DNA of 64,000 bases from an uncultured Pseudomonadota bacterium (GCA_903928445.1 CAIYRB010000087.1:1-64000); one strand, 5' to 3'; counted from the stretch's first letter, positions 6,826 through 16,282 are shown. Notes: a model not told the origin generated them from the letters alone. Translations and numbers: made by a program.

Positions 6826-9729
6826 ATGGCACGCTTATCACCTGCTACGGCAAAAAAAGCGAACCCAGCAAAAAATAGCGAAAGGGCTAGGGCGGTCGAG
6901 CTGGATCACATCGTGGTGACCGGGGCCTGCGAGCACAACCTCAAAAATATCGACGTGGAGATCCCCAAGAAGAGCCTCGTCGTGTTCACCGGGGTGTCCG
7001 GCTCGGGCAAGTCCAGCCTGGCTTTTGACACCATCTTCGCCGAGGGGCAGCGGCGCTATGTCGAGTCGCTGTCGTCCTACGCCAGGCAGTTTCTCGGCCA
7101 GCTTGATAAACCCAAGTTTGAAACCATCCGCGGCCTGTCGCCGACGATCTCGATCGAGCAAAAGTCGGCGAGTAAAAATCCGCGCTCGACCGTCGGCACC
7201 ATCACCGAGGTCTACGACTATCTGCGCGTGCTCTACGCGCGTATCGGCGAGCAGTTTTGCCACAAGTGCGGCAAGCGGGTCGGCAAGGGCGATGCTGCCA
7301 GCATGGTCGAACAGATTTTGAGTCTACCGGAATCGACCAAGATCTTGCTACTTGCACCCATCGTCGAGAACCGCAAGGGCGAGCACAAAGAGTTGTTTGC
7401 CGAGCTGCGTCAGGCCGGATTTAGCCGCGTTCGCATCGACGGGGTCGTGCGCGAGATTGCCGATGTCCAGAGTCTGGCTAAACATAAAAAGCACAACATC
7501 GAGGTCGTCATCGACCGTCTGGTCATCCAGCGCAAGGCAGAGTTTAAAAAACGTCTGACCGACTCCGTTGAAACGGCCTTAAAACGCGGCCAATCGGCGA
7601 TCATCGTGCATGTGCAGGAGCGCGAGGATATCCGCATGAGCGAAGCACGCAGCTGCTGCGGCTTTGCCTTTCCTGAGCTAGATCCGCCGCTGTTCTCGTT
7701 TAACTCGCCGATGGGCATGTGCCCAACCTGCAACGGTCTTGGCGTCCTGCTGGTGATGGACGAGGCAAAGCTCATTCCAGATCCGAGCTTGAGCCTCAGC
7801 GCCGGTGCGGTCGTGCCGTGGCGCAGCTTTTTTAAAGACGGCGAAGACAGCGAGGGCTGGGGCGTCGGCAAGATCAAAGCGGTCGCCAAGCTCTATGCGA
7901 TCGATCTGGACAAGCCGTGGAACAAGCTGACGAAGAAGCAAAAGGACGTGCTGCTCCACGGCACTGGCGACGAAGAGATCGCCGTCAAGGTGCGTGGTTC
8001 AGGTACCTATCACGTCGAATTCGCCGGCCTCATCCCGCACATGCTGCGTCGCTACCATGAAACCCAGTCCGACGACATGAAGTCCTGGTACGGCAAGTTT
8101 ATGGCGAGTAAGCGCTGCGGTACCTGTGCTGGCTTGCGGTTAAAACCTGAGGTCCTGGCCGTACGCGTCGCCGGTAAGTCGATCATCGAGACCTGCTCGC
8201 TGACCATCGCCGACGTTTATCAGTTCTTTATGGACCTCAAGCTGAAGGGCAACCAAGAGATCATCTCGCGCGAGTTGCTTAAAGAGATCAGAAGCCGCAT
8301 TGGCTTTTTGCTCAACGTCGGCCTCGACTATCTCACCTTGGACCGCAAAGGCCCGACCTTATCCGGTGGTGAGGCGCAGCGCATTCGCTTGGCCTCGCAG
8401 ATCGGCTCTGAGTTGACCGGGGTGTTGTATATCTTGGATGAGCCGTCCATCGGTCTGCATCAGCGCGACAACACCAAACTGCTCGGGACGCTGCGCCATC
8501 TGCGCGACATCGGCAACACCCTCATCGTCGTCGAACACGACCAAGAGACGATGGAGGCCGCCGACTGGATCCTCGACATCGGTCCAGGTGCTGGTCACTT
8601 GGGCGGGCGGGTCGTCGCCTCGGGCACGCCGGCCCAGCTGAAGCAGGATAAGCACTCGGTGACTGGCGCCTACCTCAGCGGTCGGCTGCAGATTCCAGTG
8701 CCGAAGCTTCGCCGTCAAGTCGGCAAGGACCCGAAAAAGTCCTTTGTGTCCATCGAGGGGGCCAGTGAAAACAATCTGCAGAACGTCAGTGCCAAGTTCC
8801 CCCTCGGCCTGCTCACCTGCGTCACCGGCGTGTCGGGTGCCGGCAAATCCACGCTGATCAATCAGATTCTTTACCCCGCTCTTGCTGCCCGCCTGCATGA
8901 CAGCGCCGAGGAAGTGGGCAAACACAAGGCCATCATCGGCCTCGAGCATTTGGACAAGGTCATCAATATCGATCAAAAGCCGATCGGTCGGACGCCGCGC
9001 AGCAACCCCGTCACCTACACCAAAGCCTTCGACCTGATTCGCGACTTCTTCGCCCTGCTGCCGGAGTCGCGCGAGCGTGGCTACGAGAAGGGTCGCTTTT
9101 CGTTTAACGTCAAAGGCGGTCGCTGCGAAGTCTGCGAAGGCGATGGCTACCTGACGGTCGAGATGCACTTTCTCGCCGACGTGCTGGTCCCGTGCGAGAC
9201 GTGCAAGGGGCGCCGCTTCAACGAAGCCACTCTAGCGATCAAATACAAGGATTACTCGATCGCCGACGTGCTGGATATGTCGGTGGCCCAGGCCGAGGAC
9301 TTATTCAAGCATCACCCGCGCATTATGAAGGTACTTAAGACCTTGACCGACGTCGGCCTGTCCTACGTCAAGCTCGGCCAGCCAGCCACGACCTTGTCTG
9401 GTGGTGAGGCGCAACGCATCAAGCTGGCCAGGGAGCTGGCGCGGGCCGACACTGGGCGCACCCTGTATATCCTCGATGAGCCGACGACCGGACTACACTT
9501 TGAGGATATTCGTAAACTGCTTGATGTTTTGCAGCGCTTAGTCACCTCTGGTAACACGGTGGTGGTGATCGAGCACAACCTCGACGTGATCAAGACCGCC
9601 GACTGGGTCATCGACATGGGGCCAGAGGGCGGGTACCGCGGTGGTCAGATTATTGCTCAGGGCTCGCCGGAGCAGGTGGCGAAGGTAAAGGCCAGTTATA
9701 CCGGGCAGTATCTAGCTAAACTACTGTGA
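6826..9729 (+). CDS. uvrA: Excinuclease ABC subunit A
   Basis: The 967-residue protein has both ABC modules of UvrA: Walker A GVSGSGKSS near the N-terminus and GVSGAGKST in the second half, two LSGGEAQRI signatures, and Walker B regions ending LYILDEP (twice). It acts with UvrB and UvrC in nucleotide excision repair, recognising DNA damage. The second zinc module is intact (CEVCEGDG then CETCKGRRF). The first is unusual: before the conserved FSFNSPMGMCPTCNGLG the expected CxxC reads RSCCGF, so one Cys is displaced or lost. ATG 6826 follows AAGGA; an upstream TTG would add 25 residues. The gene appears monocistronic and diverges from the greB operon. Confidence 0.96.
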   Translation: MARLSPATAKKANPAKNSERARAVELDHIVVTGACEHNLKNIDVEIPKKSLVVFTGVSGSGKSSLAFDTIFAEGQRRYVESLSSYARQFLGQLDKPKFETIRGLSPTISIEQKSASKNPRSTVGTITEVYDYLRVLYARIGEQFCHKCGKRVGKGDAASMVEQILSLPESTKILLLAPIVENRKGEHKELFAELRQAGFSRVRIDGVVREIADVQSLAKHKKHNIEVVIDRLVIQRKAEFKKRLTDSVETALKRGQSAIIVHVQEREDIRMSEARSCCGFAFPELDPPLFSFNSPMGMCPTCNGLGVLLVMDEAKLIPDPSLSLSAGAVVPWRSFFKDGEDSEGWGVGKIKAVAKLYAIDLDKPWNKLTKKQKDVLLHGTGDEEIAVKVRGSGTYHVEFAGLIPHMLRRYHETQSDDMKSWYGKFMASKRCGTCAGLRLKPEVLAVRVAGKSIIETCSLTIADVYQFFMDLKLKGNQEIISRELLKEIRSRIGFLLNVGLDYLTLDRKGPTLSGGEAQRIRLASQIGSELTGVLYILDEPSIGLHQRDNTKLLGTLRHLRDIGNTLIVVEHDQETMEAADWILDIGPGAGHLGGRVVASGTPAQLKQDKHSVTGAYLSGRLQIPVPKLRRQVGKDPKKSFVSIEGASENNLQNVSAKFPLGLLTCVTGVSGAGKSTLINQILYPALAARLHDSAEEVGKHKAIIGLEHLDKVINIDQKPIGRTPRSNPVTYTKAFDLIRDFFALLPESRERGYEKGRFSFNVKGGRCEVCEGDGYLTVEMHFLADVLVPCETCKGRRFNEATLAIKYKDYSIADVLDMSVAQAEDLFKHHPRIMKVLKTLTDVGLSYVKLGQPATTLSGGEAQRIKLARELARADTGRTLYILDEPTTGLHFEDIRKLLDVLQRLVTSGNTVVVIEHNLDVIKTADWVIDMGPEGGYRGGQIIAQGSPEQVAKVKASYTGQYLAKLL

Positions 9730-9795
9730 GCTTGGGGCGGCTGACCGCCACCACCTCCTTGCGCTCGCTCTCTGCCTGACCTGAGTGGATATGGT

Positions 9796-10248
9796 CTAGG
9801 CATTCATGAGTTTCGTCAGCAGACGGTCTAGGCCGTCGGCGAACTTCTTTTTGTCGCCCTCGCCCAGCGGCCCTGGTCCGCCCTGAATCTCGCCCCCGCT
9901 GCGGAGTTCCTGCATCAGGTTGCGCATGGCGAGGCGCTCTTGGATATTGGCGGGATCATAGACTTCGCCGCGAGGGTTCAGGCCGATGGCGCCTTTGTCG
10001 ACAATGCGCTTAGCCAAGGGGATATCAGCCGTAATCACCAGGTCGCCGATCTGGACATGCTCGGCGATATAATCATCAGCGGCGTCGAAGGCCCCAGACA
10101 CCGCAATCATCTCAATCAGGCCGCCGGGTGGAACGGCGCTATAGCGGTTGGCGACGACGGCGACTTTGAGCTTGCGCCTGGTCGTCGCTTTGAAGACAAG
10201 GTCTCGAACGAGTCGCGGACAGCCGTCGTTGTCGAGCCACACCCGCAC
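9796..10248 (-). CDS. UPF0178 (YaiI/YqxD) family protein
   Basis: The 150-residue protein matches the UPF0178 pattern: an N-terminal VWLDNDGCPRLVRDLVFKA, then VVANRYSAVPPG, then DDYIAEHVQIGDLVITADIPLA and a terminal Lys/Asp-rich helix. The conserved acidic residues suggest a PIN-like nuclease fold, but the biochemical role is not established. The start is a GTG whose first base is the last base of the upstream gene's TAG stop (TAGTG), so translation is likely coupled to the pentapeptide-repeat gene. No independent ribosome binding site is obvious. Confidence 0.88.
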   Translation of the reverse strand: MRVWLDNDGCPRLVRDLVFKATTRRKLKVAVVANRYSAVPPGGLIEMIAVSGAFDAADDYIAEHVQIGDLVITADIPLAKRIVDKGAIGLNPRGEVYDPANIQERLAMRNLMQELRSGGEIQGGPGPLGEGDKKKFADGLDRLLTKLMNA

Positions 10249-10925
10249 TAAAGGATGACGCCTGGCGGTAGCTCAGGATCCGGCTTGACCGCAGCGACCG
10301 GGCTTTTCACGGTCTGCTGCGTCAGCTTAAAGCCGCCTGCGGCAGCCACTGCTGCGGCGGTCGACGCTTGCTGCGTCGCCTGCTCCTGCTCTTGCTCCTG
10401 TTCCTTCACTGGATCTTGGGCGGCAGCAAGGTCTTCGGCGGTCTTGACGATCGCCTTGCTCAGGTCGACGCCGGTCAGCACCGCTCCGGTGAGGTCGGCG
10501 CCGCGAAGGTCGGCTCCGTCGAGACGGGCGCGGCGGAGTTTGGCATGGCGCAGATTACAGGTCGCGAGGATGGCGCGCTCGAGGTTGGCCACGGTGAGAT
10601 TGGCGCCTTCGAGATCGCAGCCGGCGAGGTTGGCGCCGCTAAGGTTGGCGCCGCTGAGGTTGACGCCGGCTAAGTCGTAGCCGCGAAGGTCAGCACCCTT
10701 CAGGTTGGCGCGTCCGACAGCGACCTCGACGTTTGGGTCGAGCACGGCACGCGTCCACTGCTCGTGGCTGGCGAGGACTTTGAGCAGGTCCTCGTGGCTG
10801 GCGATATGCGCCACTTCGGCTACCGGAATCTCGGGGAGATGACTCTTTTTGGCGCCGTCCCCCGTGCCGTGAGAGTGGTCTGACGCGGTCGCTTCCTGCG
10901 GTGCCAGGGATTCTTCCTGAGTCAT
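10248..10925 (-). CDS. Pentapeptide-repeat protein
   Basis: The 225-residue protein contains roughly 17 consecutive A(D/N)LxG-type pentapeptides (about residues 63-150: GADLRGYDLAGVNLSGANLS and onward), which fold into a right-handed quadrilateral beta-helix. An acidic N-terminal tail precedes the helix, and a Glu/Gln-rich (EQEQEQEQ) plus Pro-rich tail follows. There is no signal peptide, so it is probably cytoplasmic. The ATG at 10925 has GGGAGG at 7 bases; the open frame extends further upstream but that stretch is Cys/Arg-rich and does not look coding. Known members include gyrase-protecting Qnr/MfpA proteins, but this sequence alone does not support that role. Confidence 0.88.
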   Translation of the reverse strand: MTQEESLAPQEATASDHSHGTGDGAKKSHLPEIPVAEVAHIASHEDLLKVLASHEQWTRAVLDPNVEVAVGRANLKGADLRGYDLAGVNLSGANLSGANLAGCDLEGANLTVANLERAILATCNLRHAKLRRARLDGADLRGADLTGAVLTGVDLSKAIVKTAEDLAAAQDPVKEQEQEQEQATQQASTAAAVAAAGGFKLTQQTVKSPVAAVKPDPELPPGVIL

Positions 10926-11109
10926 GTCCTTGCCTCCCATATTGCGACGTTGCCATCTTGGCTGCGCCTGATCTTGCCCCATACAGTAGCAAGACTGGCG
11001 CACCTTGGAAAGCCTGGCCGGCCGTTTTGGTGTCCGGGCATGCCTCGCTTGACACGTCACACAACCCGCACACGGACGGCCTGCGCAGCTGCGCTCGCCG
11101 CCTAGGCGC

Positions 11110-11475
11110 TCATGCCGCAACCACCAGCACCAGCGGAACGATCTTGACGATGGCGCCGATTTGCACAGCGCGCAGATTGACCACCGACAGGGAGGCCAAA
11201 AAGAGAGCGTAGGCGTCTTTGGCCGGCATCCTGTGCGCCGAAAAGATCTGCAGCTTAACGTTGACTGCTGGGTCCATGACAAAACTGTGTCCCGACCATT
11301 TTGCCACATCCTTGATGATGATGCTGAGCAGCGTCGGGTCAGGATAGTTTATGTCTACCTGGTGGCTTACGACGGGCTTGACGGGCTGCGCCGGCGGCGG
11401 CGGTAGGTCTGCGGGTGGCGTGCTGACCCGGGTCGGCTCCAATGCGGCAAGATCGTCGATATTCCTGTCTGACAT
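11110..11475 (-). CDS. Stand-alone secretin N0-like domain protein
   Basis: The 121-residue protein resembles the N0 domain of type II secretion/type IV pilus secretins (GspD/PilQ). It shows VDINYPDPTLLSIIIKDVAK, then SFVMDPAVNVKLQIFSA, then KDAYALFLASLSVVNLRAV and IVKIVP. In secretins this domain sits in the periplasm ahead of N1-N3 and the pore. Here there is no signal peptide and nothing follows: the frame stops after PLVLVVAA, and the 184 bases downstream show no secretin sequence. The N-terminal 45 residues are Pro-rich. ATG 11475 is chosen over an upstream in-frame start. It may be a truncated pseudogene or a small standalone protein. Confidence 0.6.
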   Translation of the reverse strand: MSDRNIDDLAALEPTRVSTPPADLPPPPAQPVKPVVSHQVDINYPDPTLLSIIIKDVAKWSGHSFVMDPAVNVKLQIFSAHRMPAKDAYALFLASLSVVNLRAVQIGAIVKIVPLVLVVAA

Positions 11476-11686
11476 AGTCCACCTGCATCCTGTCTGAAAA
11501 GACCTGAGGTTCAACCACCAAGGGGCACGGTTGGGAACCCGAACAGGCTTCGGACAGGGTCTGGCCTAACCTTAATTTATTTTCAAAAAGGCAGGCATGT
11601 CAGCGGCTTAAAATTTTATACCGGCACTGAGGGAGGCCTACAGGCGCAAAACACTCCGGAGCGCCAGCCCGCAACTCGTCCGGTGA

Positions 11687-13729
11687 TCAGACGCCTTTGA
11701 GTTTGAAGTTGGGATCGAGGACCGGCTCGTAGACCTTCGACTCAACGAACAGTTTAAACAGCTCGCCGTCGATCTTTTTGCTCTTCACTTCCATCTCGAT
11801 GATGTCCAAAGCGCGGTCGACGGGTACGGCCTTTTTGTAAGGACGGTCGGCGGCGGTCAAGGCGTCAAAGATATCGGCGATGGTCATCATGCGCGTCTGG
11901 GGTGGAATCTCGGTGGCCTCGGCAGATGTCGGGTAGCCCGAGCCATCGAGCTTTTCGTGATGCTTCGCGGCGATCTGTGGCACGTTGGCGAGTTTCTTGC
12001 CCCAGGGGATTTGGCGGAGGAATTCGTAGGTGTGAGTGACATGACTTTGGATTTCCGCGAACTCCTCGCGGGTGAGTGAGCCGCGCGAGACGGAGAGGGC
12101 TTTGAGTTCTTCTGACAGCAAGTATGGGTGCTTTTCTTGGCGCAGGTTGCGGTAGCTGAGATTGGCGATGTCCTTTAGCTTTTCAAAGCCGCCCTGCTCG
12201 AGCACGGTGGGTTCGTTGGCCTTGGACACAAAGCGCAGGTATTCCTCTAGCTCGGCCACCTTTTGATTTTTTTCATACTCAAAGGTGTAGGGGTTGGCGC
12301 CGAGCGGAAAGTGGTCTGGGGACTGATGGTACTCGATGACCTTCTTTAAGTAGTCGATCTCTAGGCCGGCGCGGATCAATTCAAAGCGATTGAGGACGGT
12401 GTCAAATTCCCAGGGGTAGAGCTTTTTTGCTTTAACCAGGACGTTTTCACTCACACCAAGCTTGCCGAAGTCATGCAGCAGCGAGGCGTAGCGGATTTCC
12501 TGGAGTTGATCGGAGTTAAACTTCAGATCCTTATAAGGGCCGATGGCGCAGCGGTGCACCACCTCGGCCAGGCCAACGGTGAGGTGCGCGACGCGAAAGG
12601 AGTGACCACTGGTGGTCGGGTCGCGTTGTTCGATCGCGGTGACCGAAGCATTGACGAAGCCGTCGAATAACTCCAGGATGTTCTGGTTCATATTGGCGTT
12701 TTCAAGCGCGATCCCGGCCTGCTGGGCGACGATTTCGGCCATCTCCTGGTCCATTTCGTCGAAGGGCACGACCTGCTCGGCAAAGAGCTCTTTTTTGTCG
12801 AGTTTAACTTGTCGGCTTTTTTTGCGGTTGATCAGCTGGATGACGCCGATGACATTGTGGCTGATGTCAAACATCGGCACCGTGAGCATCGAGTGTGATT
12901 CGTAGCCAATGCGCTGATCCCAGGTGCGATCGTGGCGGGCGCCGAAGGGATTGGCGGCGGGATCCGGACTGAGCTTGTAGAGGTCGGGGATATTGATGGT
13001 GGCTGCGGCGATACAGGCGCTGCCGACGATCGAGCCTTCGTTGACCGGCATCGAAAATTCCGACAGGTTTTGCTTGATCGAGAAGTTCTGGGTAAAGCGA
13101 AACTGCATGGTGCCATCGCGGACGTTGTTGGTCGGCGAGTCCACCGTGTAGATGGAGCCGGCATCGGCACTGCAGATGTCGCAGGCCTTAAACAAAATCA
13201 GCGTCAGCAGCTTGGGGATATTGCGCTCACCGTTGAGTTCGCGCGAGATCGACATGACGTATTTAACCGCTTGGTTGGCCTCCTCGACCTCTTGGGCAGC
13301 CGATTGGGAGTGCGCCAGCAGCGTTTGCAGGTTGTAGATATTCTGCACTAAGTAATAAAGACTATTGGTGAACATCGGCAGGCCCAGCTGCTGGATATCG
13401 GGCCGTTTGAGTTCGGCTGGGAAGTCGATAAAGTCGGCCGCGGTGCCAGCGCAGATCATGCAGATGCCGGTCTTGTCGGCATGCTCGAGATAGGGGAGGC
13501 GATCCTCAAGTGAGCGCCACAGGTTTGGGCCGAGGATGATTTGCGTGAGCCCGTCGCGGGTGATGCTGACCAGGTCGTCGCGCGGCGTTTCGATGGTGAA
13601 GCCACGAAAGCTCTCGTGCTGGAGCAACGCCGCCGCGACTGCCGCGATGCTCGAAAGCAGCACGTCTTGGATGCTTGGGGACTCTGCTTGGGACAGATCA
13701 TGGTCGAGTTTGAGCGGGGTTGACGTCAT
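11687..13729 (-). CDS. GAF / HD-GYP domain protein (probable c-di-GMP phosphodiesterase)
   Basis: The 680-residue protein has an N-terminal region of about 160 residues of unclear fold, a GAF domain (about 165-350), and a C-terminal HD-GYP domain. HD-GYP features are present: HSFRVAHL (about 374), the HD pair in LLHDFGKLG (about 418), and HHEKLDGSGYP (about 590) followed by TRMMTIADIFDALTAADRPYK. Such proteins hydrolyse cyclic di-GMP in response to a ligand bound by GAF. An insertion of roughly 100 residues, including a conserved-looking YHQSPDHFPLG, separates the HD and GYP halves and is longer than usual. No membrane segment is seen. The ATG at 13729 has only a weak GGAG upstream. Confidence 0.9.
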   Translation of the reverse strand: MTSTPLKLDHDLSQAESPSIQDVLLSSIAAVAAALLQHESFRGFTIETPRDDLVSITRDGLTQIILGPNLWRSLEDRLPYLEHADKTGICMICAGTAADFIDFPAELKRPDIQQLGLPMFTNSLYYLVQNIYNLQTLLAHSQSAAQEVEEANQAVKYVMSISRELNGERNIPKLLTLILFKACDICSADAGSIYTVDSPTNNVRDGTMQFRFTQNFSIKQNLSEFSMPVNEGSIVGSACIAAATINIPDLYKLSPDPAANPFGARHDRTWDQRIGYESHSMLTVPMFDISHNVIGVIQLINRKKSRQVKLDKKELFAEQVVPFDEMDQEMAEIVAQQAGIALENANMNQNILELFDGFVNASVTAIEQRDPTTSGHSFRVAHLTVGLAEVVHRCAIGPYKDLKFNSDQLQEIRYASLLHDFGKLGVSENVLVKAKKLYPWEFDTVLNRFELIRAGLEIDYLKKVIEYHQSPDHFPLGANPYTFEYEKNQKVAELEEYLRFVSKANEPTVLEQGGFEKLKDIANLSYRNLRQEKHPYLLSEELKALSVSRGSLTREEFAEIQSHVTHTYEFLRQIPWGKKLANVPQIAAKHHEKLDGSGYPTSAEATEIPPQTRMMTIADIFDALTAADRPYKKAVPVDRALDIIEMEVKSKKIDGELFKLFVESKVYEPVLDPNFKLKGV

Positions 13730-13849
13730 GAGCAGGTCAAGCTCCAGCAGATGGACTAGATATCGATGGGGAGTGTGTTACTAGTTTAAACGAGGCTGCG
13801 GCTAAAGGCCACCAAGCGGATGCAACTTGATGACAGGTAGGGGCTTTTG

Positions 13850-14569
13850 ATGAACTTTGGGCTAATCGTTGACGTGGAAACTACAGGGCTCGACCCCGAC
13901 ATAGATAAAATCATTGAAATCGGCCTGTTAGAGTTTTGTTGGGACGAGGCTGTGGCGCCGCGGGTCACCCGCAGCTACGGTTCTTTGCATGATCCAGAAC
14001 GACCAATCAGTGCTGAAATCGTCCGCATCACCGGCCTGAGCGACGCTGTTTTGGCAAAGCAGGCGATCAATTGGGAGGTCGTGCGCGACTTTTTTCGCCG
14101 CACCTCGGTGGTGATCGCCCACAACGCGGATTTTGACCGGAGCTTTCTCCTAAACTCCGGCCAGCTGGATGGCATCGACCGGCCCTGGGCCTGCTCGCTG
14201 CGTCACATCGATTGGCGCCGCCTTCACTGCGGCAACCTTGGCCTAAACTATCTCGCCGCCGATCATGGCTTTGTCAATCCGTTTGCGCATCAAGCATTGT
14301 TTGATTGCGCGACGACCTTTCGTTTGGTCTCGCCACACCTCAGCGAGCTGCTCCAACGTAGCTCCGAGAAGGAGTACTTGATCAAAGCCGTCGGCTCGCC
14401 GTTTGAATCGAAGGACCTGCTCAAGCAGCGTGGCTACCGCTGGGATGCGCAAGAACGGGTGTGGAGCCGGGTTCTCGGCGAGTCGGCTCTGGTCGAGGAG
14501 AGGCAGTTTCTACAGGAGCACATCTATAAAGGGCGCGGCAGCCATCATGAGCACGAAAGGAGTTTTTAG
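13850..14569 (+). CDS. DEDDh 3'-5' exonuclease domain protein (DnaQ-like)
   Basis: The 239-residue protein contains all exonuclease motifs: ExoI VDVETTGLD (Asp/Glu), ExoII IAHNADFDRSFL (Asp), and ExoIII HQALFDCATTF (His-x4-Asp), so a two-metal DNA or RNA 3'-5' exonuclease activity is expected. A short C-terminal module (LLKQRGYRWDAQERVWSRVL) is a Trp/Arg-rich motif seen in some stand-alone exonucleases. The ATG follows AGGTAGGGG. No polymerase or clamp-binding domain is present, so this is a free-standing nuclease rather than a polymerase III epsilon subunit. The gene diverges from the HD-GYP gene. Confidence 0.85.
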   Translation: MNFGLIVDVETTGLDPDIDKIIEIGLLEFCWDEAVAPRVTRSYGSLHDPERPISAEIVRITGLSDAVLAKQAINWEVVRDFFRRTSVVIAHNADFDRSFLLNSGQLDGIDRPWACSLRHIDWRRLHCGNLGLNYLAADHGFVNPFAHQALFDCATTFRLVSPHLSELLQRSSEKEYLIKAVGSPFESKDLLKQRGYRWDAQERVWSRVLGESALVEERQFLQEHIYKGRGSHHEHERSF

Positions 14570-14741
14570 TCGCTCATTTTGCCCGTTATGCGACGGTTTT
14601 GCTTGAGCCTTCCGCCTGAGACCTATAGCGTATCTAAAGAAATTTATAAAATGGTGTAAACAGCGCTATGGGTCACCCGATCGATCTTGAATTCAATGGC
14701 AAGGTCTTAGGGTGGGCCACTCACAAGGAAGGATCCGCAGC

Positions 14742-16094
14742 ATGAGGACGAAACTTCTAGCCATTTGGTTTGGGGGCATGGCGCCGCTTTGCGCGCAGGC
14801 GGCGACCGTGGCGATCATCGATTCTGGTTTTGATTATGAGCATGAAGCGCTTCAGGGCAAGGTGTGGACCAATCCAATCAGTACCCCCGAAGAGGGTAAG
14901 GACAAGGAGAAGAGCGGCAAGATCGGCGGTCTTCATGGCTGGAATTTTGCCGATAACAACGGCGAGATCATCGACTACAGCCAGCAGTCTAACTACGTGC
15001 CGGACATCGAGAAGTTCTTGGATCTGCAGTTTGCCGCGAGCGCTGGTAAGGCCACTGAGGGTGAAAAAATATGGCTACAAGACCGGTTGAAGGATCGCGA
15101 CTTTCTTAGCAAGTTTCTCGCCTTCAGCAGCTATGCACACGGGACGCATGTGGCCGGAATCGTCGCTCGGGATAATCCGCAGGTCAAGCTGTTAGCGATC
15201 AAGATGACCTCGACAAAGAGCCGGATGCGCGGACTCGAAGAGCGCGTTCATGCAGCCTTTGCCGCCGGAAACGATATCGACTTCATCCGTGAATTTATCC
15301 TCAAACTCGGCCTGGCCGCCATCGCCTACAGCCAGGCGCAGTCGCTGGACCAAGTCGCCAATTATTTGGCTGAGACGGGGGTCAACGTTGCCAATGGCTG
15401 GAAGTCGATCGATATGGCGCAGGCTCGTGGCTTAGTCACGCCGCTGCTGACGGTCGCGGCGGAAGCACAGCCGACACCGGAAATGATTGAAGAGCACGCT
15501 GAGTTTTTCGTGCGCCGCGTCGTTGCTGAAGAAAGCAAAATCCTAAACAAACATCCCGATATTTTGTTTGTCTTTGCAGCTGGTGACGACAGAAGCGACA
15601 ATGATCAATTACCGAGCGCTCCAGAGGTCGTGCAATTGCCTCATGTGCTGACCGTTGGCGCGACGGCGGGCAACGTCGCGTTGGCTAAGTTCAGCAATTT
15701 CGGGGCCTCATATGTCGATCTCTTCGCGCCGGGTGTTGCTATCAGGTCAGCGGTGCCGCGTCACGATATGTACCTCCCGTATAGCGGGACAAGCCTGTCA
15801 GCAGCCCAAGTGTCTCGCCTGGCTGCGCTCCTTAAGGATAAAAATCCGCAGCTTCAGGCCAAGGATCTGCGGCAGATTCTTCTTGGTACCATCGATCGTA
15901 AGGACTTTCTCAAAGGGCGAGCTTATACCGAGGGTGTGATCAATGACGAGAGGGCTTTGCTTGCCGCGGAGCAGTCATTGACCAAGGATCTGCGTCACGC
16001 GATTGCGGCGGCAAAAGCCACGGTGGTCGATCGTGCTCCGACCAGCGAGTCCTTGGATGCGCTTGATGCAAGTACTTGGACGGCGCCGTTCTAG
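14742..16094 (+). CDS. Secreted subtilisin-like serine protease (S8), non-canonical oxyanion residue
   Basis: The 450-residue protein has a signal peptide (about 1-20, APLCAQA) followed directly by the catalytic domain, with no I9-type propeptide. The triad is visible: Asp in VAIIDSGFD (about 26), His in AHGTHVAGIVA (about 132), Ser in YSGTSLSAAQ (about 350). The usual AAGN oxyanion Asn is Asp here (FAAGDDRSDN), as in mammalian PC2. An extra helical segment of about 120 residues lies between His and Ser. The start ATG has AAGGAAGGA upstream. The substrate is unknown; it is likely periplasmic or exported. Confidence 0.85.
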   Translation: MRTKLLAIWFGGMAPLCAQAATVAIIDSGFDYEHEALQGKVWTNPISTPEEGKDKEKSGKIGGLHGWNFADNNGEIIDYSQQSNYVPDIEKFLDLQFAASAGKATEGEKIWLQDRLKDRDFLSKFLAFSSYAHGTHVAGIVARDNPQVKLLAIKMTSTKSRMRGLEERVHAAFAAGNDIDFIREFILKLGLAAIAYSQAQSLDQVANYLAETGVNVANGWKSIDMAQARGLVTPLLTVAAEAQPTPEMIEEHAEFFVRRVVAEESKILNKHPDILFVFAAGDDRSDNDQLPSAPEVVQLPHVLTVGATAGNVALAKFSNFGASYVDLFAPGVAIRSAVPRHDMYLPYSGTSLSAAQVSRLAALLKDKNPQLQAKDLRQILLGTIDRKDFLKGRAYTEGVINDERALLAAEQSLTKDLRHAIAAAKATVVDRAPTSESLDALDASTWTAPF

Positions 16095-16103
16095 TGTTGA
16101 TGC

Positions 16104-16134
16104 GCCTTGCTCCGCGCGACGAGCGGAGCAAGGC
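16104..16134. terminator. Strong hairpin after subtilase gene (terminator-like, no T-tract)
   Basis: A perfect 12-base-pair GC-rich stem (16104-16115 with 16123-16134) and 7-base loop lies ten bases after the subtilase stop. No T-run follows on the plus strand, so intrinsic termination is uncertain; the hairpin may stabilise the 3' end. The following 150 bases up to the FabG-like gene are AT-rich and probably hold its promoter. Confidence 0.5.
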
Positions 16135-16282
16135 ATTCGGTCAGTTCCATCCGGGTCTAGACGCACAACTGTAAGCAAAAAATAAAAAAAATTTGAATCA
16201 TGGTGCATAAGACTTGCACTTTATTGTACAGTGACCTCATCCACTATTGATTAAAAACTGACTTTTCCTTGAGGGCGCCGCT

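Noticed and set aside
8359-9168. 269-codon minus-strand open frame inside uvrA
   Set aside because: It is antisense to conserved UvrA ABC motifs and has no recognisable domain; long shadows are common in GC-rich genes.
10926-11309. Upstream extension of the pentapeptide-repeat frame
   Set aside because: Sequence is Cys/Arg/Trp-rich and non-protein-like; ATG 10925 has a strong GGGAGG.
16193-16245. Possible sigma-70 promoter ahead of the FabG-like gene
   Set aside because: TTGAAT and TTGCAC are present in an AT-rich stretch, but no -10 element at correct spacing could be fixed.
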